Below, piece by piece: positions 1 through 5,313 of a stretch of DNA of 5,313 nucleotides. The DNA comes from DASYAN01 sp036501345 (lineage in GTDB: Bacteria > Chloroflexota > Ktedonobacteria > Ktedonobacterales > Ktedonobacteraceae): assembly GCA_036501345.1 (NCBI GenBank), contig DASYAN010000296.1, positions 1 through 5,313 of the forward strand. The letters are read 5' to 3'. The notes beneath the pieces were generated by a model. That model ran no database searches. It was not told the DNA's origin and worked only from the letters and a program-made list of their open reading frames with translations. The translations under genes and the position numbers were made by a program. Position 1 is the first letter of the stretch. Each line of letters starts with the position of its first letter.

Positions 1-1237
1 CGGTAAGGTTACGGCCCTTGTCGTCGACGGTGTTGAAGTGGAGAGTATCAGTGCACCACAGCACGCCCTTGTCATCCTGGACAAGACTCCTTTCTATGCC
101 GAGAGTGGCGGTCAAATTGGCGACCGTGGCGATCTCAGCAGCCCAATGGGGAATTTCCAGGTTGAGGATACAGGCCGTCCCATTAAGGGTCTCATCGTGC
201 ACTATGGTCAACTTACCGAAGGCCACCTGCACGTTGGAGATAGTGTACAGGCTAGCGTGATTGAGCAGCGCCGCGAGGATACCATACGCAATCATAGCGC
301 AACTCATCTTCTACACAAAGCACTACGCGATTACCTGGGTACTCAGGTTGAACAGCGCGGCTCACTTGTCGAACCGGAGCGTCTGCGTTTCGATTTTACC
401 AGTCCACGTGGACTCACCACATCAGATATCGCTCAGATTGATGAGCAAATTAATCGCTGGATCAGAGCTAATTATCCCGTTCGTACGCAGATAATCCCCT
501 TGCAGGATGCTATTGCAAGCGGGGCAATGGCTCTCTTCGGTGAAAAATATGATGCTATGGTCCGTGTCGTATCGATGGGCAGCAGTACCGAACTTTGCGG
601 AGGAACGCACTGTGCCTCAACCGGGCAGATCGGGCTATATATCACAACGCAGGAAGCTAGTATTGCAGCAGGCATCCGCCGCATCGAAGCCTTGACTGGA
701 CGTGCAGCTGAAGCCTACCTGCGTCAGCGTAGTACTACTGTTGATACGTTGGCAACAACACTACAAGTACAACCCGATCTGGTGGAGACACGCATAGAGC
801 AGCTTCTACAGGAGCTCGCCACAGCACGCCGCCAAATTGCACAGCATCTGCACAATGAAGCACAGCGTCAGGCCGAGCGTGTTGCACAACATGCTAGCGA
901 GATCGCAGGCATTGCAGTTGTGGCAACAGCAGTCAATGTTCCAGACGACAAAGTTTTGCGTCAAATGGGCGACATGGTACGTGATAAACTCAAGCAACCT
1001 AGTGTCGTCGCATTGGCTGCAGATCTAGGTGAGCGTATTGCTATCCAGGTGAGTGTTGATCCATCACTGACCAAACGCGGCTTGCATGCAGGCAAAATTG
1101 CCGCCATACTTGGCGAACAGGTAGGCGGTAAAGGCGGCGGACGCCCTGAGTCAGCTCAAGGTGGAGGCAAAAACAAAGCGGCACTTAGCGAAGCCCTAAA
1201 TCTTGTGCCGACGTTTGTACAGAACAACCTAAGATAA
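1..1237 (+). CDS. alaS: Alanyl-tRNA synthetase, C-terminal half (5' partial)
   Basis: This is the end of alanyl-tRNA synthetase, the cytosolic enzyme that charges tRNA-Ala and hydrolyses mischarged Ser/Gly-tRNA-Ala. The frame is open from the first complete codon at base 2 and ends in TAA at 1235-1237, giving 411 residues. Bacterial AlaS is usually about 870 residues, so the catalytic and tRNA-recognition domains lie off the left edge. Visible marks in order: TPFYAESGGQIGD (the family signature opening the editing region, bases 83-121); the zinc-binding HSATH motif (both His, bases 293-307); CGGTHC with the other Cys/His ligand pair (596-613); and GIRRIEALTG (671-700). A Glu/Gln/Arg-rich helical stretch follows, then the C-terminal glycine-rich GGKGGGRPESAQGGG typical of DHHA1/C-Ala domains (1124-1168). 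All four editing-site metal ligands are intact, so proofreading should work. The GTG at base 38 is an internal Val codon, not the start. Identification is essentially certain. Confidence 0.97.
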   Translation, partial: GKVTALVVDGVEVESISAPQHALVILDKTPFYAESGGQIGDRGDLSSPMGNFQVEDTGRPIKGLIVHYGQLTEGHLHVGDSVQASVIEQRREDTIRNHSATHLLHKALRDYLGTQVEQRGSLVEPERLRFDFTSPRGLTTSDIAQIDEQINRWIRANYPVRTQIIPLQDAIASGAMALFGEKYDAMVRVVSMGSSTELCGGTHCASTGQIGLYITTQEASIAAGIRRIEALTGRAAEAYLRQRSTTVDTLATTLQVQPDLVETRIEQLLQELATARRQIAQHLHNEAQRQAERVAQHASEIAGIAVVATAVNVPDDKVLRQMGDMVRDKLKQPSVVALAADLGERIAIQVSVDPSLTKRGLHAGKIAAILGEQVGGKGGGRPESAQGGGKNKAALSEALNLVPTFVQNNLR

Positions 1238-1256
1238 GAGGCCGATCTGGTTCACT

Positions 1257-1280
1257 CGCTTTGTCAATCAAGCGCATTTT
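1257..1280 (+). terminator. Weak candidate terminator after alaS
   Basis: Twenty bases after the alaS stop, CGCTT (1257-1261) can pair with AAGCG (1270-1274). The stem can be read as 6 bp with one bulged T. It is followed by CATTTTGTGTT, a broken T-tract. The stem is short and not GC-rich, so this would be a poor intrinsic terminator, but no better one exists between alaS and the next gene. It overlaps the -35 box of the promoter candidate at 1261-1290. Confidence 0.22.
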
Positions 1281-1290
1281 GTGTTATAAC
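1261..1290 (+). promoter_or_regulatory. Sigma-70-type promoter with extended -10, upstream of the FtsA-like gene
   Basis: TTGTCA (1261-1266) matches the -35 consensus at 5 of 6 bases. After an 18-base spacer, TATAAC (1285-1290) matches the -10 consensus at 5 of 6, and it is preceded by TGT, giving an extended TGn -10 element. Transcription would start near 1296-1298, about 185 bases before the GTG of the ATPase gene. This is the best promoter-like sequence I see in the window. It implies that the ATPase/membrane-protein pair is transcribed independently of alaS. Confidence 0.5.
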
Positions 1291-1297
1291 GTAGGAC

Positions 1298-1405
1298 ATG
1301 CATAACTACATAGGTACCAATCAGACCGACCAATACCTAAAGGTACACGGCGCGATTGATCGCCAAGGAGATTTGAGCGTTCCCTTCAAAAACGCTCTTC
1401 CATAA
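1298..1405 (+). CDS. Possible leaderless 35-codon ORF in the leader
   Basis: ATG at 1298-1300 opens a 35-codon frame ending in TAA at 1403-1405. The peptide begins MHNYIGTNQTDQYL and ends FKNALP. It has no hydrophobic segment and I recognise no family. It has no usable Shine-Dalgarno (AGGA at 1293-1296 is one base from the ATG). However, the A of the ATG sits 8 bases after the end of the TATAAC box, where transcription would start, so it could be translated as a leaderless message. A 35-codon open frame is common by chance, so the case rests on position alone. It may be an upstream regulatory ORF or nothing. Confidence 0.2.
   Translation: MHNYIGTNQTDQYLKVHGAIDRQGDLSVPFKNALP
1311..1345 (+). 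promoter_or_regulatory. Cluster of AGGTA half-sites, operator-like
   Basis: TAGGTA (1311-1316), TACCTA (1334-1339) and AGGTA (1341-1345) lie just after the predicted transcription start. The last two form TACCTAAAGGTA, 5-bp inverted arms around a 2-base centre. The first two can instead pair as a 6-bp stem with a 17-base loop. This could be a repressor site or an RNA element. The arms are short, and a chance origin is quite possible. Confidence 0.2.
1375..1397 (+). other. Perfect 7-bp hairpin in the leader
   Basis: GAGCGTT (1375-1381) and AACGCTC (1391-1397) form a perfect 7-bp stem with a 9-base loop. No T-run follows (the next bases are TTCCATAA), so it is not a standard intrinsic terminator. 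It lies within the last codons of the 35-codon ORF at 1298-1405. A ribosome finishing that ORF would melt it, which is the geometry of a translation-coupled leader. Confidence 0.35.
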
Positions 1406-1434
1406 AGAGGCACGCAGAAGCAAGAATAGGAAAC

Positions 1435-1443
1435 AAAGGAGGT
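1435..1443 (+). promoter_or_regulatory. Strong Shine-Dalgarno sequence without a start codon
   Basis: AAAGGAGGT is a near-perfect anti-16S match. No ATG, GTG or TTG lies in any frame within the usual 5-10 bases downstream, and the first start codon used (GTG 1481) is 37 bases away. It may be a ribosome standby site, a relic of an earlier start, or part of an RNA structure; its AGGTA could pair with TACCT at 1334-1338. Confidence 0.4.
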
Positions 1444-1470
1444 ACAGCGCTTACTTCACTCCAGTCAACA

Positions 1471-1477
1471 GGAGAGG
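1471..1477 (+). promoter_or_regulatory. Ribosome-binding site deciding the GTG start of the FtsA-like gene
   Basis: GGAGAGG precedes GTG 1481. Counting GGAG (1471-1474) as the core leaves 6 bases to the start, a normal spacing. The next in-frame ATG at 1499 would be 24 bases from the same core, too far. The frame is closed upstream by TAG at 1427-1429 with no other start codon between, so GTG 1481 is the best start. CTCC at 1459-1462 could pair with GGAG and mask the site. Confidence 0.6.
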
Positions 1478-1480
1478 TCT

Positions 1481-2842
1481 GTGCGCTACGAACTGCCGAT
1501 GAGGAATCTTTTGCAACGTCTGCGTAACCTCATACAGGGGGAACGAGAAGGTGATGAACGCAACACCGACCCAGGAGTCTACGACGATTACAATCAAAAC
1601 TCCGAAGAGGGAGGAGACGAGCAACAGCTCTTTACAGCACTTGATATTGGCACAGCCTTTGCTAAAGCCATTATTGTGAAAGTTGTAGGAGAGCAAGCCG
1701 AGGTCCTGGGAGTAGGACGTCATCCACAAAGCTATTCTCATATGACTGATGGCTTCGTGACTGACATTCCAGGCGTCATCGCTAACTGTAATGAAGCCTT
1801 AATCAAGGCAGAGCAAGCGGCAGGAGGGATCATTGCTCCATCCGCTGTCATCGGTATTGCCGGGGAATTGGTCAAAGGCAGTTCTACGACCGTCAGTAGA
1901 CAACGTCAGCAGCCGACCAAGCCAATTACACCCGAAGAGCTGGACTCACTGATCACTCTAGCCCAGCAACGACTGCTCAAAAGTGCCAAGGAACGCATCG
2001 CTGCTGAGACAGGGTATAGCAATATCGATGTACGCCTAACTAACGCGGCTGTGATTTCCACACGCATCGATGGGCAAACTGTCACTAATCCCATCAGTTT
2101 CCGTGGGCGTCACTTTTCACTGACACTGTTCAGTGCCTTCGCTCCACTGACCCAGCTAGGAGCATTGGAAACTATCGCTCAAGGACTAGATCTGACATTG
2201 GCTGCCATCGTTGCAGAACCCTACGCTCTAGCCCGCTGTCTAAGTACAAATGCAGGAGCAGATAGTGGAGCAATTTTTATTGACATCGGTGGCGGCACCA
2301 CCGATATTGCCCTAGTGCGACAAGGCGGCATTGAAGAGACACGTATGTTTGCCCTAGGTGGGCGAACATTCACCCGTCGTATAGCCACAACTAAGGGCAT
2401 TTCGATCAAGGATGCCGAACGGCTTAAGATCAGCTATAGTAATGGCGAGATAAAAAACAGCCATCGAGAGGAGATTCAAGCAATTCTCGCACCCGAATGT
2501 CAAACCTGGATGGATAGTGTTGAGCTATTAATTGAAGAGTTGTCCAAAGGAGAACTACTCCCACCAGCTATTTACATCGTAGGTGGAGGCTCCGCACTAC
2601 CAGACGTTCATCAGCGTTTGGAGACGTTTCCTTGGACACAGTCCCTGCCATTTTCGCGCCAACCAATTATCCGCACAGTACAACCGGAAATGGTATCGAG
2701 CATTATCGATCGTGAGAATTTACTCACCGACGCTCAGGACATTACACCAATGACCCTGGCTTACCAGGCAGTAGAACTGCAAAACGAAAATAATGTCCTA
2801 GAGAGAGCATTAGATCGCGTTATAAGCGCTATGCATATTTAA
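1481..2842 (+). CDS. FtsA/PilM-superfamily actin-like ATPase
   Basis: A 453-residue cytosolic protein of the FtsA/PilM branch of the actin/Hsp70 fold, which polymerises or docks at the membrane to organise division or envelope machines. Seen in order: phosphate-1 loop LDIGTAFAKAII (residues 54-65); an FtsA-type SHS2/1C region around 148-220 (ITPEELDSLI, then IDGQTVTNP); phosphate-2 loop FIDIGGGTTDIALV (266-279); GGRTFTRRIA followed by DAERLK (293-316), as in FtsA proteins; and adenosine loop IYIVGGGSALPDV (364-376). Two features are atypical. Residues 1-50 form an extension with an amphipathic stretch (LLQRLRNLI) and then an acidic linker, and the last 15 residues (LERALDRVISAMHI) could be a membrane-binding amphipathic helix like that of FtsA. 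Length is close to the roughly 420 of FtsA once the extension is discounted. No ftsZ or ftsQ is visible, so the division name is not justified by context; a PilM-like partner role with the downstream membrane protein fits as well. Stops are doubled (TAATAA). Confidence 0.88.
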   Translation: MRYELPMRNLLQRLRNLIQGEREGDERNTDPGVYDDYNQNSEEGGDEQQLFTALDIGTAFAKAIIVKVVGEQAEVLGVGRHPQSYSHMTDGFVTDIPGVIANCNEALIKAEQAAGGIIAPSAVIGIAGELVKGSSTTVSRQRQQPTKPITPEELDSLITLAQQRLLKSAKERIAAETGYSNIDVRLTNAAVISTRIDGQTVTNPISFRGRHFSLTLFSAFAPLTQLGALETIAQGLDLTLAAIVAEPYALARCLSTNAGADSGAIFIDIGGGTTDIALVRQGGIEETRMFALGGRTFTRRIATTKGISIKDAERLKISYSNGEIKNSHREEIQAILAPECQTWMDSVELLIEELSKGELLPPAIYIVGGGSALPDVHQRLETFPWTQSLPFSRQPIIRTVQPEMVSSIIDRENLLTDAQDITPMTLAYQAVELQNENNVLERALDRVISAMHI

Positions 2843-2868
2843 TAAAAATATACAGGCAACCAGAAAGA

Positions 2869-2912
2869 GCATATACCCAGGCATAGATACTGACTGTATA
2901 CACTCATATGCC
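2869..2912 (+). other. Intercistronic hairpin with two alternative 5' arms
   Basis: GGCATA (2880-2885) pairs with TATGCC (2907-2912), enclosing an inner ATAC/GTAT stem (2887-2890 with 2896-2899) and a 5-base loop. An upstream GCATAT (2869-2874) could instead pair with ATATGC (2906-2911), so the two pairings exclude each other. No T-run follows, which argues against a terminator. It ends 19 bases before the next gene's ribosome-binding site and could affect mRNA processing or differential expression within the operon. The stems are short. Confidence 0.3.
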
Positions 2913-2931
2913 AAGCAGTAATAGAATACAC

Positions 2932-2940
2932 AAGGGGGTG
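2932..2940 (+). promoter_or_regulatory. Ribosome-binding site of the membrane-protein gene
   Basis: AAGGGGGTG matches the anti-Shine-Dalgarno complement AAGGAGGTG at 8 of 9 bases and stands 8 bases before ATG 2949. This fixes the start of the long gene with good confidence. Confidence 0.8.
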
Positions 2941-2948
2941 AAGGCCTC

Positions 2949-5313
2949 ATGAGTGATGAGCAAACCATATATATCAGCCCAGAAGATGACTTGACGACCG
3001 TCCGTGAGCGCTTGGAGCAGATCTCTGCACGACGTCTCACCATGGTAATTCCACCACAAACACAACTACGTAGCCATGTTGCTTGGAAACTGCTCTATGC
3101 ACGAGCACGAGAACTTGGCAAAGAAGTGGTCATTGTCAGCTCAGACCCTCAGGTCCGTTCCGTTGCACATGCGGTAAAATTTAAAGTTGCCCACTCATTA
3201 GAGACTTCTCCCGCAACGGGGAAACCTCGCCCTACGAGCCGTCCAGGGCGCACCAGTAGTAGTGGAGGTGTAAAAACCAGAACATCTCCTCCTATATCCT
3301 CACGTCCTTCATCAGCCAAGGATTCAAGTGAGCCACGTAGTACACACAATCGACGTGGAACACCCAATACGCGGATTCCCCGCACTCGTACACCTGAGTC
3401 AGAATGGCATAAAGATCCACAAAGTCACCAGTCAGCAGAATTTGAGGATATTGGAACCTTTTCCGAAGAGACCATTACTGGAGAGATTCCTCACCCGTTA
3501 GCCTTTGACGCCTCGGAGAAACAATATAGTCAATCATACGATTTTCGTATCCACCCCACTCCTGCCATTCGTCCACTCTCTGATCAGATCGAAGATCCGG
3601 ATCTGCTACTGGAGGATTATACACAGGCACAAGATATCCTTTCAGCAGCTCGCGAGGGTCAAAAACGCTTCCCAGAAGCTGGCATAGCACCAGAGACTCG
3701 ACCCGAAGAAGCACTTCCATCATCTGGCACAACTGAGCAACCACACACCACCACCAACCCGCTTACTGATATGGAGGACTCACAAGCTCCTCAAACTGAT
3801 AAAAATGGTGTAGTCGCTGCACATACAGAAGATGAAGCAGGTTGGATTTACTCACAAGCTCGGCAAACTGAGCAGAGCGATGCAGTCTCCCTGGAGGGTA
3901 TTGACACAAATGAGCATCTTATCCAGGATATTGAAGATGTCGAAGACCTGCCTGACAGCATCATTAACAACACCATCGAATATCGAGGTGACAAAGATGA
4001 CATTGTCCCACCTCCAAGCCTCAAACCAATTACGTATACAGAGCCAGAACAGGCTACAGATGATACAGAACAGGAAAATTTCCCATCGCGCTCATATGGT
4101 GTTCGTTCACGGCGCAAGAGCAGCAGCAATTTGCCATCCACTCCTCCGACACCTTCGGCAGCATCAGCGTGGCATCTTGAAGATGACGCCTTGCCTCCAG
4201 TAGAAGAACGCCAGATGCACCCTAAATCGTCGGTACCATTGCAACCACGTATGTCTCGTCCTGCTGGCAAATTGCCTCCTAATCCAGCAGCAAGTCCAAG
4301 ATCACGCACAAGCACAGGGCGAGGACAACAGGCACCGATCAGATCCACAACTCGGCCCGTTCAACAGCGTCCAGGACCAAGAGCAACACGCACAAGCACA
4401 GGAGCCAAGCAACCTATTATCCGTGATAAAACCCCTCGGAAAGTACTCGTGGCCGTTGTGATCGGTATCCTGTTGCTCTTTGCCGCCTACTTGCTTGTCT
4501 ATTATGGACCCACAGCCAACATTACAGTCGGCATCGCTACGCAGGACTACTCACAGCAAGTTACTCTAACGGCAAAGATAGGCCGCAAGCAGGCACAAGG
4601 CATCCAGGCACAGCAGTTCAGCAAGGACTTTACGAAAAGTGGAAGCGGTACGGCTACAGGTAGCCAGGAGGTGGGAACCAATCCAGCCCAGGGTATCGTC
4701 ATATTCACTTATAACGGCTCCAACCCTAATGGGATCATCATTCCTGACGGGAGCATCATTACCACTAGTGGAGACAACCCTACCCAGTTTGCAACCACAG
4801 CGGAAGTCCTTGTCCCACCGAGCAATCAAAACAAGGTTTTACCTCCGGTTAGCATTCAAGCAGTAAAGGCGGGAAATGATGGTAATGCAGATGCAGGTGC
4901 AATTACAGTTATTCCCAATGACACGCTCAATAGTATTGCTCAGGTACAAAACCCTCCTGTAGCTGTGTCAGACTTAAACTTATCAGTTGCCAACGAGGCT
5001 CCCACCACAGGCGGAGGCGCCAAACCAACACCAGCTGTTACAAACCAGGACATCACCAATGTAAAAAATAGCCTGCGCCAGCAACTACAAGGCGAAATCA
5101 ATACATGGCAGCAACAGTTGTCCAGCACAGGAGCCGTTAGCACGCCGCAGATTACCGACGGCACGCTGATCAATGCACCCAAGGTCAATGATATCGAAGC
5201 TAAGGGAACATTCGCAGCGACTATCAAGGTCACCACTACCGTCTTACTGGTGCACACAGCCGACCTGCAGAAGGGCGCTATCAAGCAACTCAACGACGCC
5301 ATCAAAAATAATA
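2949..5313 (+). CDS. Membrane-anchored baseplate J/gp47-like protein (3' partial)
   Basis: I read 788 codons from ATG 2949 to the right edge without a stop, so the C-terminus is missing. Residues 1-85 form a compact alpha/beta domain (IYISPEDDLTTV; LTMVIPP; WKLLYARARELGKEVVIVSSD) that I recognise as a recurring, functionally unassigned N-terminal domain in Chloroflexota and Patescibacteria. Residues 92-149 are Ser/Pro/Arg-rich and basic, 150-433 mainly acidic and low complexity, and 434-498 strongly basic (16 Lys/Arg, 1 Asp). One transmembrane helix follows (VLVAVVIGILLLFAAYLLV, about 499-517); by the positive-inside rule the N-terminus is cytosolic. Outside, residues 582-690 carry a baseplate J-like pattern: IIPDGSIITTSGD, QFATTAEV, AGNDGNADAGAI, VQNPPVAV, TTGGG. 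A Gln-rich helix (700-725) and a beta-rich stretch come next. In phages gp47/J builds the tail baseplate; here the membrane anchor and lack of phage genes suggest a cell-surface protein. Substrate and partners are unknown; the upstream ATPase is the likely cytosolic partner. Confidence 0.88.
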   Translation, partial: MSDEQTIYISPEDDLTTVRERLEQISARRLTMVIPPQTQLRSHVAWKLLYARARELGKEVVIVSSDPQVRSVAHAVKFKVAHSLETSPATGKPRPTSRPGRTSSSGGVKTRTSPPISSRPSSAKDSSEPRSTHNRRGTPNTRIPRTRTPESEWHKDPQSHQSAEFEDIGTFSEETITGEIPHPLAFDASEKQYSQSYDFRIHPTPAIRPLSDQIEDPDLLLEDYTQAQDILSAAREGQKRFPEAGIAPETRPEEALPSSGTTEQPHTTTNPLTDMEDSQAPQTDKNGVVAAHTEDEAGWIYSQARQTEQSDAVSLEGIDTNEHLIQDIEDVEDLPDSIINNTIEYRGDKDDIVPPPSLKPITYTEPEQATDDTEQENFPSRSYGVRSRRKSSSNLPSTPPTPSAASAWHLEDDALPPVEERQMHPKSSVPLQPRMSRPAGKLPPNPAASPRSRTSTGRGQQAPIRSTTRPVQQRPGPRATRTSTGAKQPIIRDKTPRKVLVAVVIGILLLFAAYLLVYYGPTANITVGIATQDYSQQVTLTAKIGRKQAQGIQAQQFSKDFTKSGSGTATGSQEVGTNPAQGIVIFTYNGSNPNGIIIPDGSIITTSGDNPTQFATTAEVLVPPSNQNKVLPPVSIQAVKAGNDGNADAGAITVIPNDTLNSIAQVQNPPVAVSDLNLSVANEAPTTGGGAKPTPAVTNQDITNVKNSLRQQLQGEINTWQQQLSSTGAVSTPQITDGTLINAPKVNDIEAKGTFAATIKVTTTVLLVHTADLQKGAIKQLNDAIKNN
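3779..3871 (+). repeat. Imperfect 21-bp direct repeat inside the disordered region
   Basis: Bases 3779-3799 and 3851-3871 match at 19 of 21 positions, 72 bases (exactly 24 codons) apart, encoding SQAPQT and SQARQT. Flanking sequence does not match. This is probably a remnant of local duplication within the acidic low-complexity segment of the long membrane protein. Confidence 0.5.
4303..4402 (+). repeat. Exact 16-bp direct repeat encoding RTSTG
   Basis: CACGCACAAGCACAGG occurs at 4303-4318 and 4387-4402, 84 bases (28 codons) apart and in phase. It encodes RTSTG at residues 453-457 and 481-485 in the basic segment just before the transmembrane helix. The identity down to codon choice points to duplication, not only shared amino-acid bias. 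Confidence 0.6.

Noticed and set aside
18..260. 80-codon + strand frame inside alaS
   Set aside because: It is out of frame with the unmistakable AlaS editing-domain sequence and is a shadow of it.
1451..1741. 96-codon - strand frame overlapping the start of the FtsA-like gene
   Set aside because: It overlaps well-supported coding sequence (phosphate-1 loop) and the upstream gap, with no family resemblance.
1481..2842. Naming the ATPase as authentic division protein FtsA
   Set aside because: The fold matches, but no division genes flank it, and its N-terminal extension and its neighbour suggest a separate role.
2835..2851. AT-only inverted repeat ATATTT/AAATAT over the ATPase stop codons
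   Set aside because: A 6-bp A/T stem in an A/T-rich stretch is expected by chance and too weak to terminate transcription.
2897..2927. Possible promoter for the membrane-protein gene (TATACA at 2897, TAGAAT at 2922)
   Set aside because: Neither -10-like hexamer has a -35-like hexamer at 16-18 bases, so co-transcription with the ATPase gene is the simpler reading.
3848..4348. 166-codon open frame on the - strand
   Set aside because: It lies opposite the low-complexity part of the long + strand gene, its Ser/Arg/Gly-rich composition mirrors that gene's codons, and it has no recognisable motif or supporting ribosome-binding site.
4940..5305. 121-codon - strand frame with hydrophobic, signal-like stretches
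   Set aside because: It is fully opposite the baseplate J-like coding region; its hydrophobic look comes from the complement of Thr/Asn/Ala-rich codons.
2949..5313. Prophage or contractile-injection baseplate gene
   Set aside because: The baseplate-like domain sits behind a transmembrane helix and beside housekeeping and actin-like genes; no tail, sheath, integrase or terminase gene is visible.

Overview
The window holds three genes, all on the + strand, that are typical of a mid-GC bacterium. The best guess for the source is Chloroflexota, possibly a Ktedonobacteria-like lineage. This rests on recalled family patterns: a membrane-anchored 'baseplate J/gp47-like' protein with a characteristic N-terminal alpha/beta domain next to an FtsA-domain ATPase is an arrangement I associate with that phylum (and, for the N-terminal domain, with Patescibacteria). 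No search was run. There is no sign of a phage, plasmid, insertion sequence, CRISPR array or RNA gene.

Layout. Bases 1-1237 are the C-terminal half of alanyl-tRNA synthetase (alaS), cut by the left edge; the editing domain and the C-terminal glycine-rich (DHHA1-type) domain are present. Bases 1238-1480 are a structured 243-base gap with a good extended -10 promoter candidate, a possible leaderless 35-codon ORF starting about 8 bases after the -10 box, a small hairpin, and a strong Shine-Dalgarno sequence with no start codon after it. Bases 1481-2842 encode an actin-fold ATPase of the FtsA/PilM superfamily with an unusual charged N-terminal extension and a possible amphipathic C-terminal helix. 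After a 106-base gap with a possible two-state hairpin and a clear ribosome-binding site, bases 2949-5313 encode a very long protein cut by the right edge. It has a cytosolic alpha/beta domain, about 410 low-complexity residues with alternating charge blocks, one transmembrane helix, and an extracytoplasmic region that reads like the baseplate J/gp47 family.

How they may work together. alaS is housekeeping and appears transcriptionally separate. The ATPase and the single-pass protein lie in order on one strand with no convincing promoter between them, so they are probably co-transcribed. An FtsA/PilM-type cytosolic ATPase paired with a single-pass membrane protein that has a long cytosolic tail and a large external domain resembles the PilM-PilN logic of type IV pilus assembly. 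A cell-envelope or surface assembly is therefore the most reasonable inference, but nothing in the sequence proves it. This pair is the most interesting part of the window.
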